This document shows positions 12,201-22,012 of a stretch of DNA of 64,000 bases, in pieces. The position numbers were made by a program, and so were the translations under genes. Source of the DNA: Nymphaea colorata. Lineage: Eukaryota > Streptophyta > Magnoliopsida > Nymphaeales > Nymphaeaceae. The DNA lies in NCBI RefSeq assembly GCF_008831285.2, contig NC_045148.1:1612001-1676000 (forward strand). The letters are read 5' to 3'. The notes beneath the pieces are model-generated. The model did not search any database. It saw only the letters and a list, made by a program, of their open reading frames with translations, and was not told the origin of the DNA. How positions within the stretch are numbered: position 1 is the stretch's first letter; each line of letters begins with the position of its first letter.

Positions 12201-14875
12201 AGTTATGCTAATTGAAAATCAAGTTTTTTGTGGTTTTCCATTTTATATGCAAAGAATTGTATACCTGTTCTTTGGTAGCTGGCATGGTTCAGCGTTGTCT
12301 TGTCTGTTTCCATGTTCATGCTTCATGGGAAAGATGTATGGGTGCAACAGTGACTAGAAAAAGTTCTTGTTGGAATATATGAAGTGATAGGTCAGTTCAA
12401 AAGACAAACAAAAAGATCTAGTTATACAACCAAATTTTTTAGATTGGCTGGTGTAGCAGGTGAGCTGGTACTTTGCTTGTGTTGGCTCACGTGGCTTTGA
12501 TGAGTTTATATTTTTCTTGTTTAGCTGGTGTGGATGTGGCAGAGGTAATGCATTTCACATGCTTGCTTTAGAGTTCGGGAAATATAACTTAAAACCTGGC
12601 TTCAATTTGAACAGCAGACTACTTGAAGCAAAATGTGTGCTATTGGTGGTTTGTACATAATCTCCTCTTGGATCTTTACCTCAAACTTTATGTGGTCCTG
12701 GGATGATGTTCCATACATGAACTTTGCACTGAGGTTGGAACATGCCCAAACTCAAAGATGAAAGAGTTCGAAGTAAACAAGAATATTTAGAGAGATGAGA
12801 GAAAGGAAAAGAAGAATATGAAAGAGATAGGGGAGGGTCTGTTGAAGATTAATGATATTATGGTAGACAACCATAATTCCCGTTGCTTCTCTTCTTGTTC
12901 CATAAGTTATCAATGTTGTGACATGAAGGACAAGTGTCTTGTGGGTACCATAATATGGCTTACCTACAAGTTTAGGGTTGTGATTGAGAGGTATTCTTTA
13001 TTTCATCCTGTCTCTGCATATGGTATTGATAACGTGATTTCTGGCTTCAACACTATAGGTTCATCATGGAGGAGCAGGTACGACAGCCACGGGGCTGAAG
13101 GCAGGGGTAAGAATCTCCACAAAAAGCTACTCTCACGTATCCTAATATGTGGATGGTTTTATATTTGTTAAATAGTTTATGCCTAAGCAAGGTGGCAGCA
13201 TTCAATAAATAAAGGATGTCATCCCTACCAAGTTAGAATAAATAGAAAACAGTACCTAAATTAGCATATTGTATAAATCATCAACTACAAAAATCATCGA
13301 ACACCATCAAAGCAACTTCCACATGTATTCAAGGAGAATACTCAAATTGTATGTTGAAAACGGATTAAAACACAGTAGTAACAAAAGTCATTCTTTGCCA
13401 ACTCATCATTTTCAGATATGAGCCTTCAGTACTTTTTTATTAATTATTCATTCAATTTTCTCATTTTCAAGAATGCTCCATATTCAATTTTGAAGCACAA
13501 ACATATCACTATTTCTATGAAAGGTTCCTGTCAGCCATATGACGACTAATCTCATTGCTCGTTTTCTATTTTCAATGTTTTGACAGTGCCCTACTACCGT
13601 CATACCATTTTTTGGTGATCAATTCTTTTGGGGTGACAGAGTACACGAAAAAGGTGTTGGTCCTGCACCAATACCTATTTCTGAACTCAGTGTAGAGAGA
13701 TTATCAAATGCAATCAACTTTATGCTTGATCCTGAGGTAATACTCCCAAACAATGTGATACTTTATCATGCCTTTCTATAGTGACGGATAAACATGTCAT
13801 TTGTGCTTCGTGTAGAAATATTTTTCACTATTGTCATCATATTGATTGTCTAAAGCTGCTCAAGTGCAAAGCATCTCATAGAATCAAACCTATACTGCGA
13901 TATTCTGGAAGGCTTTAGAAGAACATTGATACATGCATGAATATGCAGCCTTCTGCTGCCAAATACTGGTGCTATCTAAGAAAATGAACACCTTCCTCTT
14001 AACATTTTTTTTTTTGCTTAAACAGTGAACAGTTACTTGAAATATAATGCCTTATCTTGTTTGGTTTTGTTTAACAGTTTTTCTGTTTGCCTTTTTGACT
14101 ACTCTGTGATGAATGGTTGCTTAGCATGTCCGTCGGTTAAGGAATTATTGAAATATATACATTCATCTTTTTCCTCTGCATTTTAGGTTATTTGGGCTAT
14201 TTTTTTTGCAGGTTTGACAATTGTTTTTGTCCCATGACATGGATATTCTATTCTTACTTTCATTTTTGTTAGCCATTTGAATTCCTGTTCTCTGTTTATT
14301 CTCTTAACTCTTGATCGAACTGTTGCGTATTCATTTCTATCGTGACTTTCAATTTGTAGATCGCTTGCCAGCTATGTGCATCATTAGGTTGACACTTTTA
14401 TTAGAGGAGCTGTTTGGTAGTTGCAGGCCTATGGGCATTGGAATAATGCTTTTCTTCTGCGTTCTCTTTGTCGACATCAACTGGGAAATGGCGACAGACT
14501 TGTTAGTTGTTATGTTTGTGTTAATAACTCAGCATTGAGTCTATTGATTCAATGAGAGTTAGGGCTTCCAAATCTATGATATTGGTTCCCTTTTAGATAC
14601 ATAGTACTAGTGCCTTTCTCAAATGTTCAAGCAGTGCTTCTTAACCTATGGAACTCATCCGCCCTCAAATCGTCTTCTAGGTGAAAATACGAGCACTGGA
14701 ATTAGCAAAAGCTATTGGAAGTGAAGATGGTGTGGCTGAAGCAGTAAACTCCTTTCACCGTCATTTACCTCCAGAATTACCATTGCCGGCTATCGCCTCA
14801 GAAGAAACAGGAAACCCCGTTCAGTCAATAATTTTGACAATGGAGAAATGGTGGTACCTGCCCTGTATCTCTTAG
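289..14875 (+). CDS. UGT80B1: Sterol 3-beta-glucosyltransferase, UGT80B1/TT15 type (14 exons, 630 aa)
   Basis: The enzyme transfers glucose from UDP-glucose to the 3-hydroxyl of membrane sterols, making steryl glucosides. Exons: 289-502, 823-977, 1902-2141, 3333-3444, 3582-3752, 5567-5630, 6381-6438, 6606-6780, 8854-8984, 11334-11436, 11909-11985, 13059-13106, 13587-13736 and 14681-14875. All joins keep frame and use GT-AG. The N-terminal ~175 residues are variable. The glycosyltransferase fold starts at GTRGDVQPF (about residues 187-195). The C-terminal nucleotide-sugar motif includes CPHDWLFPQC and HHGGAGTT (about 502-509), followed by PFFGDQFFWG. The phrases AYFSTYHGSISHLP and FHRHLPPELPLP near the end match my recollection of UGT80B1 (about 615 aa) better than UGT80A2. 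The ATG at 289 is the first that opens the long frame. Introns are long and hold transposon relics at 3908-5390 and 9574-10782. The protein looks intact. Confidence 0.93.
3908..5390 (-). mobile_element. Decayed hAT transposon with transposase remnants, inside intron 5 of UGT80B1
   Basis: Read on the - strand, this stretch gives pieces of an Ac-like transposase in several frames. 5120-5330 resembles the central part (TCFASLIVMIKRMKK). 4560-4630 gives FWWIKHGHAYPTLQYLAFRL, the start of the hAT C-terminal dimerisation domain. 4430-4545 gives CYERNWSTYSQIH and NLTSKLAKDLVYVHSNL, its end. 4155-4275 gives an acidic tail ending EMDIDWE before a stop. The + side end starts CTATGTCATATGGGTG at 3909, like the other two family copies here. 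The other end near 5390 (ACCCATATACAG) is degraded and I found no clear 8-bp target duplication. The zinc-finger N-terminus and catalytic region are missing, so it is inactive. Confidence 0.75.
9574..10782. mobile_element. Non-autonomous hAT element inside intron 9 of UGT80B1
   Basis: The element is bounded by an exact 8-bp direct repeat, GATGCCAT (9566-9573 and 10783-10790), the target-site length of hAT elements. It starts GCTATGTCACATAGG and ends GTGTGACATA, giving short inverted termini. Both subterminal zones hold clustered GGGTACGGG-type repeats. The ~1.2 kb interior is AT-rich and has no transposase. It includes a 25-bp inverted repeat and a block at 10380-10600 with open frames but no recognised domain. 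Ends and target length match the copy at 36095-36473. Confidence 0.8.
10001..10051. repeat. 25-bp near-perfect inverted repeat (hairpin) inside the hAT element
   Basis: Arms 10001-10025 and 10027-10051 are complementary except for one position, with a single base between them. The sequence would form a long stem. It lies in the AT-rich interior of the non-autonomous hAT element. Confidence 0.7.
11446..11571. repeat. 63-bp tandem duplication in intron 10 of UGT80B1
   Basis: Two nearly identical 63-bp units (11446-11508 and 11509-11571), each containing AAGTACTCCTTGTGCTTAG, begin 10 bases after the exon 10 donor. They differ at only a few positions, so the duplication is fairly recent. The donor itself is not duplicated. 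Confidence 0.85.
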
Positions 14876-15784
14876 GTTTTTATTCCTGATAAAAAGGACT
14901 TGGTAATATTCTTTCATTGTTTTTTGTCGTGCTCCTATTTTTCCTATAATTTTTTAATGTGGGGCATGGCATTATAAATAAGAAAAGAAGTACAAAAGCT
15001 ATCTTTCCCGCTCCATTAAAGGAACTCCTATTTTGATTTGGTTCGTATAATGATGTAACGCACGTGAAAAGTGGATCAAGAAACAATTAATTTTGTTTCG
15101 GTATCGTCTGTATGTATTCAGGTTATCATTGTAGATAAGATATCTTCATCAGTTCCTAATCTTCATTCATCTTCTGGGGCACCTGAATTTTTGTTATCAG
15201 TCATCGTTCAACTGTAGCCAGAGTCGTGATCCGCAATCGGAATTGATTACCGACTCTTAGTTTGGTTGTTGATGAGCGCAATCACGGTGGCTGCCGTTAA
15301 CATCATATATTAGTATCTGGTTCAGGTTTGGACTCAGATTGAAATGCACAGCTGCACCCAATGTTCAATTCCAATTGTTGATGCGGTTCTGGCTTGCTAC
15401 CAAATATGGACAGGTAGAATTCATGTCCCTTCACATGACCAACCTGAGTTCAAGGTATTTTTTAAGAATGAGATCGAGAATTTCGAATGAAATCGACAAA
15501 ATTCAAATTAGAATATCTGGAAACCCAGTTTAACGAAAATCTAAAACTTTGTCATTCAATTTCTACCAGTGCGGCCACCACCAGCCACGGCGCCCACCAT
15601 CGCCGCCACCACCACCACCACTGCCGTCATAAAGGATATCCATTAGCGTAACTGAATCAATCGACCTCATGGGCTTCCTCCATGCAAAACGTCCGAAGCA
15701 ACCCTTTGCCCTGAGTCCTTATAAATAACCATCGCCAAAATCAGCCAACCACAAACACGAAGAGAGAAAGAGACAGGGAGGTCC
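14876..15784. other. Intergenic: UGT80B1 3' side and EC1 promoter
   Basis: No coding sequence recognised. The stretch should hold the 3' UTR of UGT80B1 and the upstream region of the EC1 gene. A CCACCA/CCGCCA-rich stretch lies at 15570-15630. Confidence 0.5.
15719..15728 (+). promoter_or_regulatory. TATA box of the EC1 gene
   Basis: TTATAAATAA lies 57 bases before the EC1 start codon, leaving about 25-30 bases of leader. It is the best TATA-like site in the upstream region. Confidence 0.6.
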
Positions 15785-16171
15785 ATGGCGTCCATAACCA
15801 AGATGGCCATATTCATGCTTCTGGTAGGCCTTTTGTTGCCGGCATCAGGCAGGCAGTTGCCATTCCAGGCGGCAGTGGCCACCATTGAAGGAGGCGGCGG
15901 CCTCATGCAATGCTGGGAGGCTCTGTGGGAGCTGCGATCCTGCAGTGCGGAGATCATACTCTTCTTCCTGAATGGGGAGTCGTATTTGGGGATGGGTTGC
16001 TGCGGTGCTATCCGGATGATCACTTACAACTGCTGGCCATCGATGCTTTCTTCCCTGGGGTTCACGGCCGAGGAAGGTGACATACTCAAGGGCTATTGTG
16101 GTGCCATCGTTGCAACGCCGCCGGAATCTGGTGATGGAGGTGCGGTGCCTCCTGTTGGTCCGATGATCTGA
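15785..16171 (+). CDS. EC1: Egg cell-secreted protein, EC1 family (prolamin-like)
   Basis: EC1 proteins are small cysteine-rich proteins that egg cells secrete on sperm arrival. In Arabidopsis they promote sperm-membrane delivery of HAP2/GCS1 and gamete fusion. This intronless gene encodes 128 aa: a hydrophobic signal peptide (about 1-22), a short linker, then the prolamin-like domain with six cysteines at 43, 53, 72, 73, 83 and 105, including the adjacent CC pair. EC1 signature phrases are present: CWEALWEL, EIILFFLNGE, GCC-AIR, CWPSML and LGFTAEEGD-L-GYC. The start at 15785 is the first ATG after the TATA box. The tail after the last Cys is about 23 residues, rich in Gly and Pro, longer than the short tail I recall for Arabidopsis EC1. 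Its 3' end faces the ASR gene. Confidence 0.93.
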   Translation: MASITKMAIFMLLVGLLLPASGRQLPFQAAVATIEGGGGLMQCWEALWELRSCSAEIILFFLNGESYLGMGCCGAIRMITYNCWPSMLSSLGFTAEEGDILKGYCGAIVATPPESGDGGAVPPVGPMI

Positions 16172-16325
16172 ATGGCGGTGGTGATAATGCTGGTGTTTCA
16201 ATTCCCTTGCGTCTTCGTTTTTTTTTCTCTTTTAAGTCGCTTATGTTTCCCTTACTGCTGACCGCGAGGAATTCTGGAATTCTGTAGTCGCTTGATGGTC
16301 TGTGAGAGACTCTGTTGTCCTTTCA

Positions 16326-16326
16326 T

Positions 16327-16368
<42 letters not shown>

Positions 16369-16370
16369 TA
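16326..16370. repeat. (TA)n microsatellite
   Basis: An interrupted TA dinucleotide run just downstream of the EC1 gene, within its 3' flank. Confidence 0.9.
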
Positions 16371-16600
16371 CTTTTTTACCAACTACCTTTTTGTTATAGC
16401 AATTATGCTTAAATAAATCGATAATAACATAAGCATGATACGCAGGCCTTAATCCATGATGATGATAAAGTTAACCTGATATTGTTCACGTAAAGAACAT
16501 CAGACACAGAGAACACACGCACATTCAGAGACACACCAACGCATTAAAGAAATCCAGAGACGAGCCTGGACACAGAACCGCAGCAGCAGAGCTTTGTAAC

Positions 16601-17207
16601 CTAAAAGAAATGGTGGTGCTTCTTTCCTGATGCCTCCTCGGCCTCCCTTTTATCCTCCTTCCTCTCATGGTGCTCGTGGAAAGCGTAGCCGCCGGCGCCG
16701 ATGGCAGCAGCAGCAGCAAGCTCCTCCTCTATCTTGTGCCTGCGGGCATGCTCCGGATCCTTCTCTGACTGATGCTTCTCATGCTGCCAATTAGTCTTTA
16801 TGTTAGTCTCCAACTATGAGAAACTTGTAAGCCAACTATTTGAATTCGCCTTGATAATCTCAGAAAAAGTCAGGGTAGCTCTAGAATATACTCATAGAAA
16901 GAATGTAATCTGAAATTGTGAATAAAATAAGAAGCACATCAAAGACTTCCCAAAGATCAGTCAATTTGGACATTACCAGAAATTGTGAATAAAATAAGAC
17001 GCACATCAAAGGGTTTCCAAGATCGGTCAATTTGGAAATTACCAGAGCAAAAGCACCAGCAGCTGCTGATCCGAGCTCACCGAGCCGCTCATGGTGTTTG
17101 TGCTCTTTCTCCTCCTTCCTGTAGTCGACTGCCGGCGCAGGAGATGGTACATCTTCCTGATTCTGGTGGTGATGGTGATGGTGATGATGATGGTGGTGCT
17201 CAGCCAT
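16601..17207 (-). CDS. ASR: ASR protein (ABA/water-deficit stress and ripening induced), 2 exons, 115 aa
   Basis: ASR proteins are small, very hydrophilic, zinc-binding proteins induced by drought and abscisic acid. They act as chaperone-like protectants in the cytosol and as DNA-binding factors in the nucleus. Exon 1 is 17207-17043 (55 aa), exon 2 is 16783-16601 (60 aa plus stop), with GT-AG borders in phase 0. The N-terminus has a run of 11 histidines (residues 4-14), a typical ASR zinc-binding region. The ABA/WDS domain follows: [10 protein letters not shown] at the end of exon 1, then [36 protein letters not shown] and the lysine/His tail GKKHHHFF. Length and the single intron fit the family. 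The donor region is tandemly duplicated inside the intron (16912-17046). The gene converges on EC1. Confidence 0.93.
16912..17046. repeat. 67-bp tandem duplication covering the ASR exon 1 donor
   Basis: Two units (about 16912-16978 and 16979-17046) share most bases. The copy next to exon 1 carries the donor used in the gene model. The second copy carries an identical CTG|GTAAT donor at 16976-16975. Confidence 0.85.
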
Positions 17208-17830
17208 GGTGATGTCAGAGAACGAAGACGAAGACAATCCAAAAGAAAGCAACGAAACTGTGTAGCTGTAGAAACAGGGGAGATGGAGAAAGGAGGGAGG
17301 CAAGGGACTATTTGTATGCCAAAGAGCAAAGAAGTAGGGGCTCCAAACTTCACACGCTTAGATAAAGGACTCCATGGACGGCTCAGATTGCTTTTTTGTT
17401 GGTTAATTAATCTCAGCCGATGAGATTATTGCGACTTCTAACTGCATTTGTGCGCAAGAATAGCGGTCAAAAAAATTAGAAATAACGGATATATATTATC
17501 ATCAAATATTTTTTTATTGGAATTTCTATCGTTCATGGAATTTGCCATTTAAGAAACTCTATATGTTTGTTTATTTTGATTTTTCACCATATACGTTTCC
17601 ATTGTTGTTTTGGTAAAAAGCTCAACAGTCCAACAATGTTGGATCTTGGGTATGGATCGGAGACTCCATCTTTTCTGATACAAATGGAAATGGATCCCCT
17701 TTCAGATCGACCAGAACCAAAAATAGACCCGTCTCAACCGCCAGGGGTTGCCAGATTCAAAATTCACGGATGAGGATCACAGCTATCACAGTAAGATCCA
17801 AGAACATATTGTTTATGATATTTATAAGTT
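17208..17830. other. Intergenic between the ASR start and the U6 gene
   Basis: This is the upstream region of the ASR gene (read on the - strand), followed by AT-rich sequence. I see no further gene and no clear TATA box for ASR. Confidence 0.4.
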
Positions 17831-17832
17831 TA

Positions 17833-17876
17833 GTCCTGTAACGAAAATTGTAGAAAGTTTGTCAAGTTTTATATAT
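17833..17876 (+). promoter_or_regulatory. Pol III-type U6 promoter: degenerate USE and TATA box
   Basis: A TATA box (TTTATATAT, 17868-17876) lies at about -30 relative to the U6 start. GTCCTGTAACG (17833-17843) matches the plant upstream sequence element RTCCCACATCG at about 7 of 11 positions. The 24-base gap between the two fits the short spacing known for Pol III plant snRNA genes. The USE match is weak, so promoter strength is uncertain. Confidence 0.45.
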
Positions 17877-17897
17877 CCGTTGGAGGTTTGTCATCAT

Positions 17898-17917
17898 GTC
17901 TCTTCGGAGACATCCGA

Positions 17918-17949
<32 letters not shown>

Positions 17950-17999
17950 GGCCCCTGCGCAAGGATGACACGCACAAATCGAGAAATGGTCCAAATTTT
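17898..17999 (+). ncRNA. U6: U6 spliceosomal snRNA
   Basis: U6 forms part of the spliceosome catalytic core with U2 and U4/U5. The RNA starts with the 5' stem-loop GTCTC-TTCG-GAGAC and continues with the conserved core, including GATACAGAGAAGATTAGC, CCCCTGCGCAAGGATGACAC and AAATGGTCC, without visible damage. The usual plant stem is GTCCC-TTCG-GGGAC. Here one C-G pair has become T-A on both sides, so pairing is kept. A run of nine T follows at 17996-18004 and would stop Pol III. It may be a functional gene copy or a recent well-preserved pseudogene. Confidence 0.9.
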
Positions 18000-18004
18000 T
18001 TTTT
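17996..18004 (+). terminator. Oligo-T Pol III terminator of U6
   Basis: Nine consecutive T directly after the U6 3' end (TCCAAA), as expected for Pol III termination. Confidence 0.8.
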
Positions 18005-18445
18005 GTCCTTGTCTATGTATAGACATTTTGTAGAAAGAATCCAATGACTTAAATACTTTTAGATGGACTATTAAGGGAGTACTTTTTCTTTATGAAATCA
18101 CCTGAATATATTTTTTTCCTTACAAATTATGTCGTGCAAGTCAGACTCTGTAAGGCGGTTTTTCTTGTTTGCTACTGATCTTGGTTCGATAATCAAGTCC
18201 TTATAGTGAACTCTATTGATTTTATTAATTTTTCTGGATTTGACCAAGAACGATGAAGTAGCAAACCGGATTCCCATGTTTTCTGATACCAATGGAAACG
18301 GATCCTTTTTAAAATGATGAGAACAAAAAAATAAACAGGTATCAATAGGCATTTAATTTTTCTATCCTCTAAATATCATGGTTTTTCATTATTATACTAA
18401 TGGTTTTTATACATTTCTGCATTTTAATATGTATGGTCAATTGGA

Positions 18446-18660
18446 AATTAAAGTTTTTCCTCAAATTTTCTCTCATAAATTTAATTTTTTCTTAATACTG
18501 CCATATTGCCCATGAGGATATATTGGAATCCCTAGACTCCCTGACCCTGCGTAATTAAAGTTCTTTCTCAAATTTTCTCTTATAAATAAATTTAATTCTG
18601 TTTGATACTGCCACATTGCCCATAAAGGAAATATTGGAATCCATAATCTCCAACTCTGGG
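18446..18660. repeat. 107-bp imperfect tandem duplication
   Basis: Two units (18446-18552 and 18553-18660) both contain AATTAAAG, CTCAAATTTTCTCT, TACTGCCA-ATTGCCCAT and ATATTGGAATCC in the same order. They have diverged by small indels. No coding content. Confidence 0.75.
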
Positions 18661-19980
18661 CCCATTGGATCACAGAGACCCGACCCGACCCGACTGGGGT
18701 TATTGTTTGCCTTATTTGGCTAGACAGGAGATAAATTCTGCCCACATCCAACCAAAGATGGCTGCCTTCTCGTCTACTGCATGGGACTTAATTTAAGGAA
18801 GCCTCGTGGCCGACCCGAATCCAAATTCAATATTGATGCTGAATCTGGATTTTAGTCATATCCAAAACGCAAACCATTGCGGATCAAGTTTCGATCCCTT
18901 ATACAATAACCCAAGAAAAGTTTCCTCCTCTCAACGTGCATCCACTTTGCATAGAGAAATTTCCAAATCAATTAAGAAGCTCAGATCCAAAGAGGAGATT
19001 CGATGCATCAGATCTGGATCGAGGTTAAACAGAACCCGATCTACTCCGAAATCGCCTATATTGTCTGCGTGTTAGAATCTGGGCCATACACGTGGCATTC
19101 ATCCAACGAATAGGCACCATCCACGTATCAGGGAGCCAATGGAAGCAGCCAACAGCCTCATGGGGCCCACACGCTTCACGCGCTCTCGGAAGATGGTGGC
19201 CAGATGTTTTCAGAACAAACTTTTAGTTTTTACCACAAAAATCATGAAAAAGGAAGAGGATACTTGATTTTTTTTTTTTTGGACTCCAGAGTGAGTCCGA
19301 GAAACTTTATAACTGACGTTTCTAAATAATCAGAGTCAAATTTTAGGCTACGGAAGTTCGTGATGAATCCAAATTCCTTGATGATGTGAAATTACTAGGC
19401 ACTCAGAGTTAAACGTATAGTTTTTAATGTGTAAAATGGATTTAACTGACACCCTCAGTTTAAATTAAGAATCTACCAAAACACATCTTTTCTATTAAAC
19501 ATAACTTTAGGAAATCCGATTCAACTTGTTACCAAATCTAACTTAAATGATTTCAAATGAGATGGAAATTTGGATACATCAATCCATTTATACACCAATC
19601 TTTCGCGGTGTAAAAAAGGGTACAGTCCAAGTACAATAACCTAATGTTTTCAAAATTTTTTGCTCGCTCAATAATATTTTTCCTAACAAGGCGGGACATC
19701 TCTCTCTCTCTCTCTGTGGTTTTAAAGATCTTCGGCCAACCGAGATTTTTCGGTGGCTGTGTCATATAGTGCGAAGTTGAGAGTCACGTCTGTTTCTTCT
19801 GTTTCCAATCACCAGAAAAAAGCGAAAAATTTGAGAAAAACGAACGATCGGTTCGCTCTCTCTCTCGGATTTTAAATATCCACCTTCGAATTGTGAGAGT
19901 TTCCACATTTCAGGAGCGCCGGTTCATTAACACTCCCTCTCTTTCTCTCTCTCTCCATCTCCGCCTCTCTCTCTGACGGG
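18661..19980. other. Intergenic and leader upstream of the 77-aa gene
   Basis: No gene recognised. A G-box/ABRE-like CACGTGGC lies at about 19090. CT-rich runs at about 19700-19716 and 19857-19975 form the probable leader of the next gene. Confidence 0.4.
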
Positions 19981-22012
19981 ATGAAGAAATCGGCGACCTT
20001 GTTCACGTCCATGGCTGCCGCCTCCGCCACCTTGCTCTCCGCCTCGGCTCTCCCCAGCGATTCCAGGAGCCTGAATTCCCAGGAGGTAAACTTCCCCGCC
20101 CTTAACCGTTTGCTCATGGTTTGGTTGGTCTGGGAAAGCGGGTTCCAATCCCCAACTCTTTTTGGGCCTGCGTTTGGGGTAGCTCTTGCTTTCGTCGGTT
20201 TGTTCCAAGAGCCCGATGGCTTTCGCGCTGCCCTAGTGACGACCCACCTTGTTATTACTCATGGCTTCCCAGATTCACTTGGATCCATGGCTGCTTGTGG
20301 AATCCAAGGCGTGTTGGGGAATAACAGTTTCCGCACCAGCAATGACTTTTTTTGCTTTCATGCTTCCCCTAGGAATCCCTTTCTCAGCACCCAGTTTTTT
20401 GCAATGGGCCCTGTTTGTTTCGGAGGAGGGAAGTTTAAATGGCTTACCCTGTTATTCCCATCTGAGGAATTGTTTTGCACGGAAAACTCGAAAGTTTCCT
20501 GTGAGTCTTTCGCCTGCTGTTTCCATAGGCTACTTTCTTACCTTTTTTGTGAGGAAACGCCAGGGTTGCCCTGGGAACAAAATTTCCAATAAATGCTGGA
20601 ATCCAAACGCAGCTCTGGCCTGTTCTTCACGCGTGTCTGACAAGAAGGAATGAGTCAGACGTGAGAAGCACGTTTCGTCAAACGCTGAGAACTCCTTTCC
20701 TCAGCAGAAGAAACAAGAAAGCCATATTTATTCCGCTCTCTTTTCATAAGAAACGCTTGCTTTTCATAAGAAATGCTATTGAAACATGCGTTTCTTTCAG
20801 ATTGAGACTAAGGAGGCCTTTGGTACTCTGAAAATTTCAGGACCCACCTTTTTCACCGCATACCGAGTAGGGAAAATATTTCAAAACAAATAGTCGAACT
20901 TTTCCCCTAGAAATTTCACTCCATGAAGTAAGAACACAGGTGAAAATTTTCATGCCAAATTTCCTTGGAAAATATTTCGGAGCTATTAAACGCCCCCTGA
21001 GATTGGGTTTTCAAAAGAATTGGGAGGACACTGCCACTCAGAATTTCTAAATTTCTAACTAGCTCTTGTTTCCAATTTCCAATGTCCGTTTGTTTTGCAT
21101 TTATGTCTCAAATTTTCACGAGAAAGTAATTGGTAATTCCGCGATTGAGAGTTTCACCCTTGTGGAATAAGTATTTCTTGCAACTCTTGACACCCATCAG
21201 CTTGGCTTCATGGGGAGGCGAAGATGGACAACGTCACAAGCCCCAAGAATTCCACCCATGGATGAGCGTTCGAGTTCTGCAAATTCATTGGAATCGGATT
21301 CTGTTTCTTCCCGAAGGACGACCAGACGGTTCTAGTGGAGTAGAATTGAACATGAAGTACAATCCTCCGGACCACTAAAAATTAGTAAAATCCAGGAAAT
21401 TCCAGAACGACGACAGCCTCACGTTCAATTATAGGAGTAGGTGTGGGCCGCGTGAATCTGTATCTTCCACGAGATTGGTAGCTTGCAGTTGCGCTGCCCT
21501 TGGAAGCTTCTAGTGGGAGAGGACGGCAAGCCACAGGAGTGGCCCATATACTCTTATGGGGACCAAAGTCTACAATTCTTTAAAAAACTAATTGAGATGT
21601 CTAATCAATTCAGTTGACAATTTATAAAGCGTCACATAACAATTATGTTTTAAATTAAAAACATGCTGTTATATGTGCACGATTTAAATAGTTCAACCTT
21701 ACTTTACATCATCACAAATTTGTCTTAATCTGTATATTTCCATCGTATATTCTCATGGATCTTCTTGCGTTCCAGAACTTGCTGTCATCAAATTTCAAAA
21801 GAAAAAATGCAGGAAGCTTATTTGATGTGATTTCATTAATGGGTACTTCTCTGACATGCATTTCATGATTTACTGTGATGCAGGGGTATCCTAATTCAAG
21901 GAATTCGTCAACAAGCGAGGTACCATCTCAAAGCGGTCAGCTGGAAGATAGATTTGCACCGAGGCTCGATGGGCTGAGATTCATAGAAACGCTTGTCACA
22001 GCACACAGATAG
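19981..22012 (+). CDS. Small plant protein of unknown function (2 exons, 77 aa)
   Basis: I do not recognise a named family. Exon 1 is 19981-20085 (35 aa) and ends at a GAG|GTAAAC donor. Exon 2 is 21884-22012 (42 aa plus stop) after a TGATGCAG acceptor, phase 0. The N-terminus is rich in Ala, Ser and Thr and could be a targeting or signal-like segment (hydrophobic stretch about 8-24). The middle is Ser/Asn-rich. The C-terminus ends in the dense motif RFAPRLDGLRFIETLVTAHR followed by the stop, which looks conserved and functional. I believe similar endings occur in other short plant proteins but cannot confirm it here. A longer unspliced frame from the same ATG (to 20592) runs into the intron and lacks this motif. 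The leader is CT-rich, as in several other genes here. Confidence 0.6.

Noticed and set aside
19981-20592. 203-aa open frame from the start of the 77-aa gene
   Set aside because: It runs through a good GTAAAC donor into intron sequence, has no domain, and lacks the ordered C-terminal motif found in the downstream exon.
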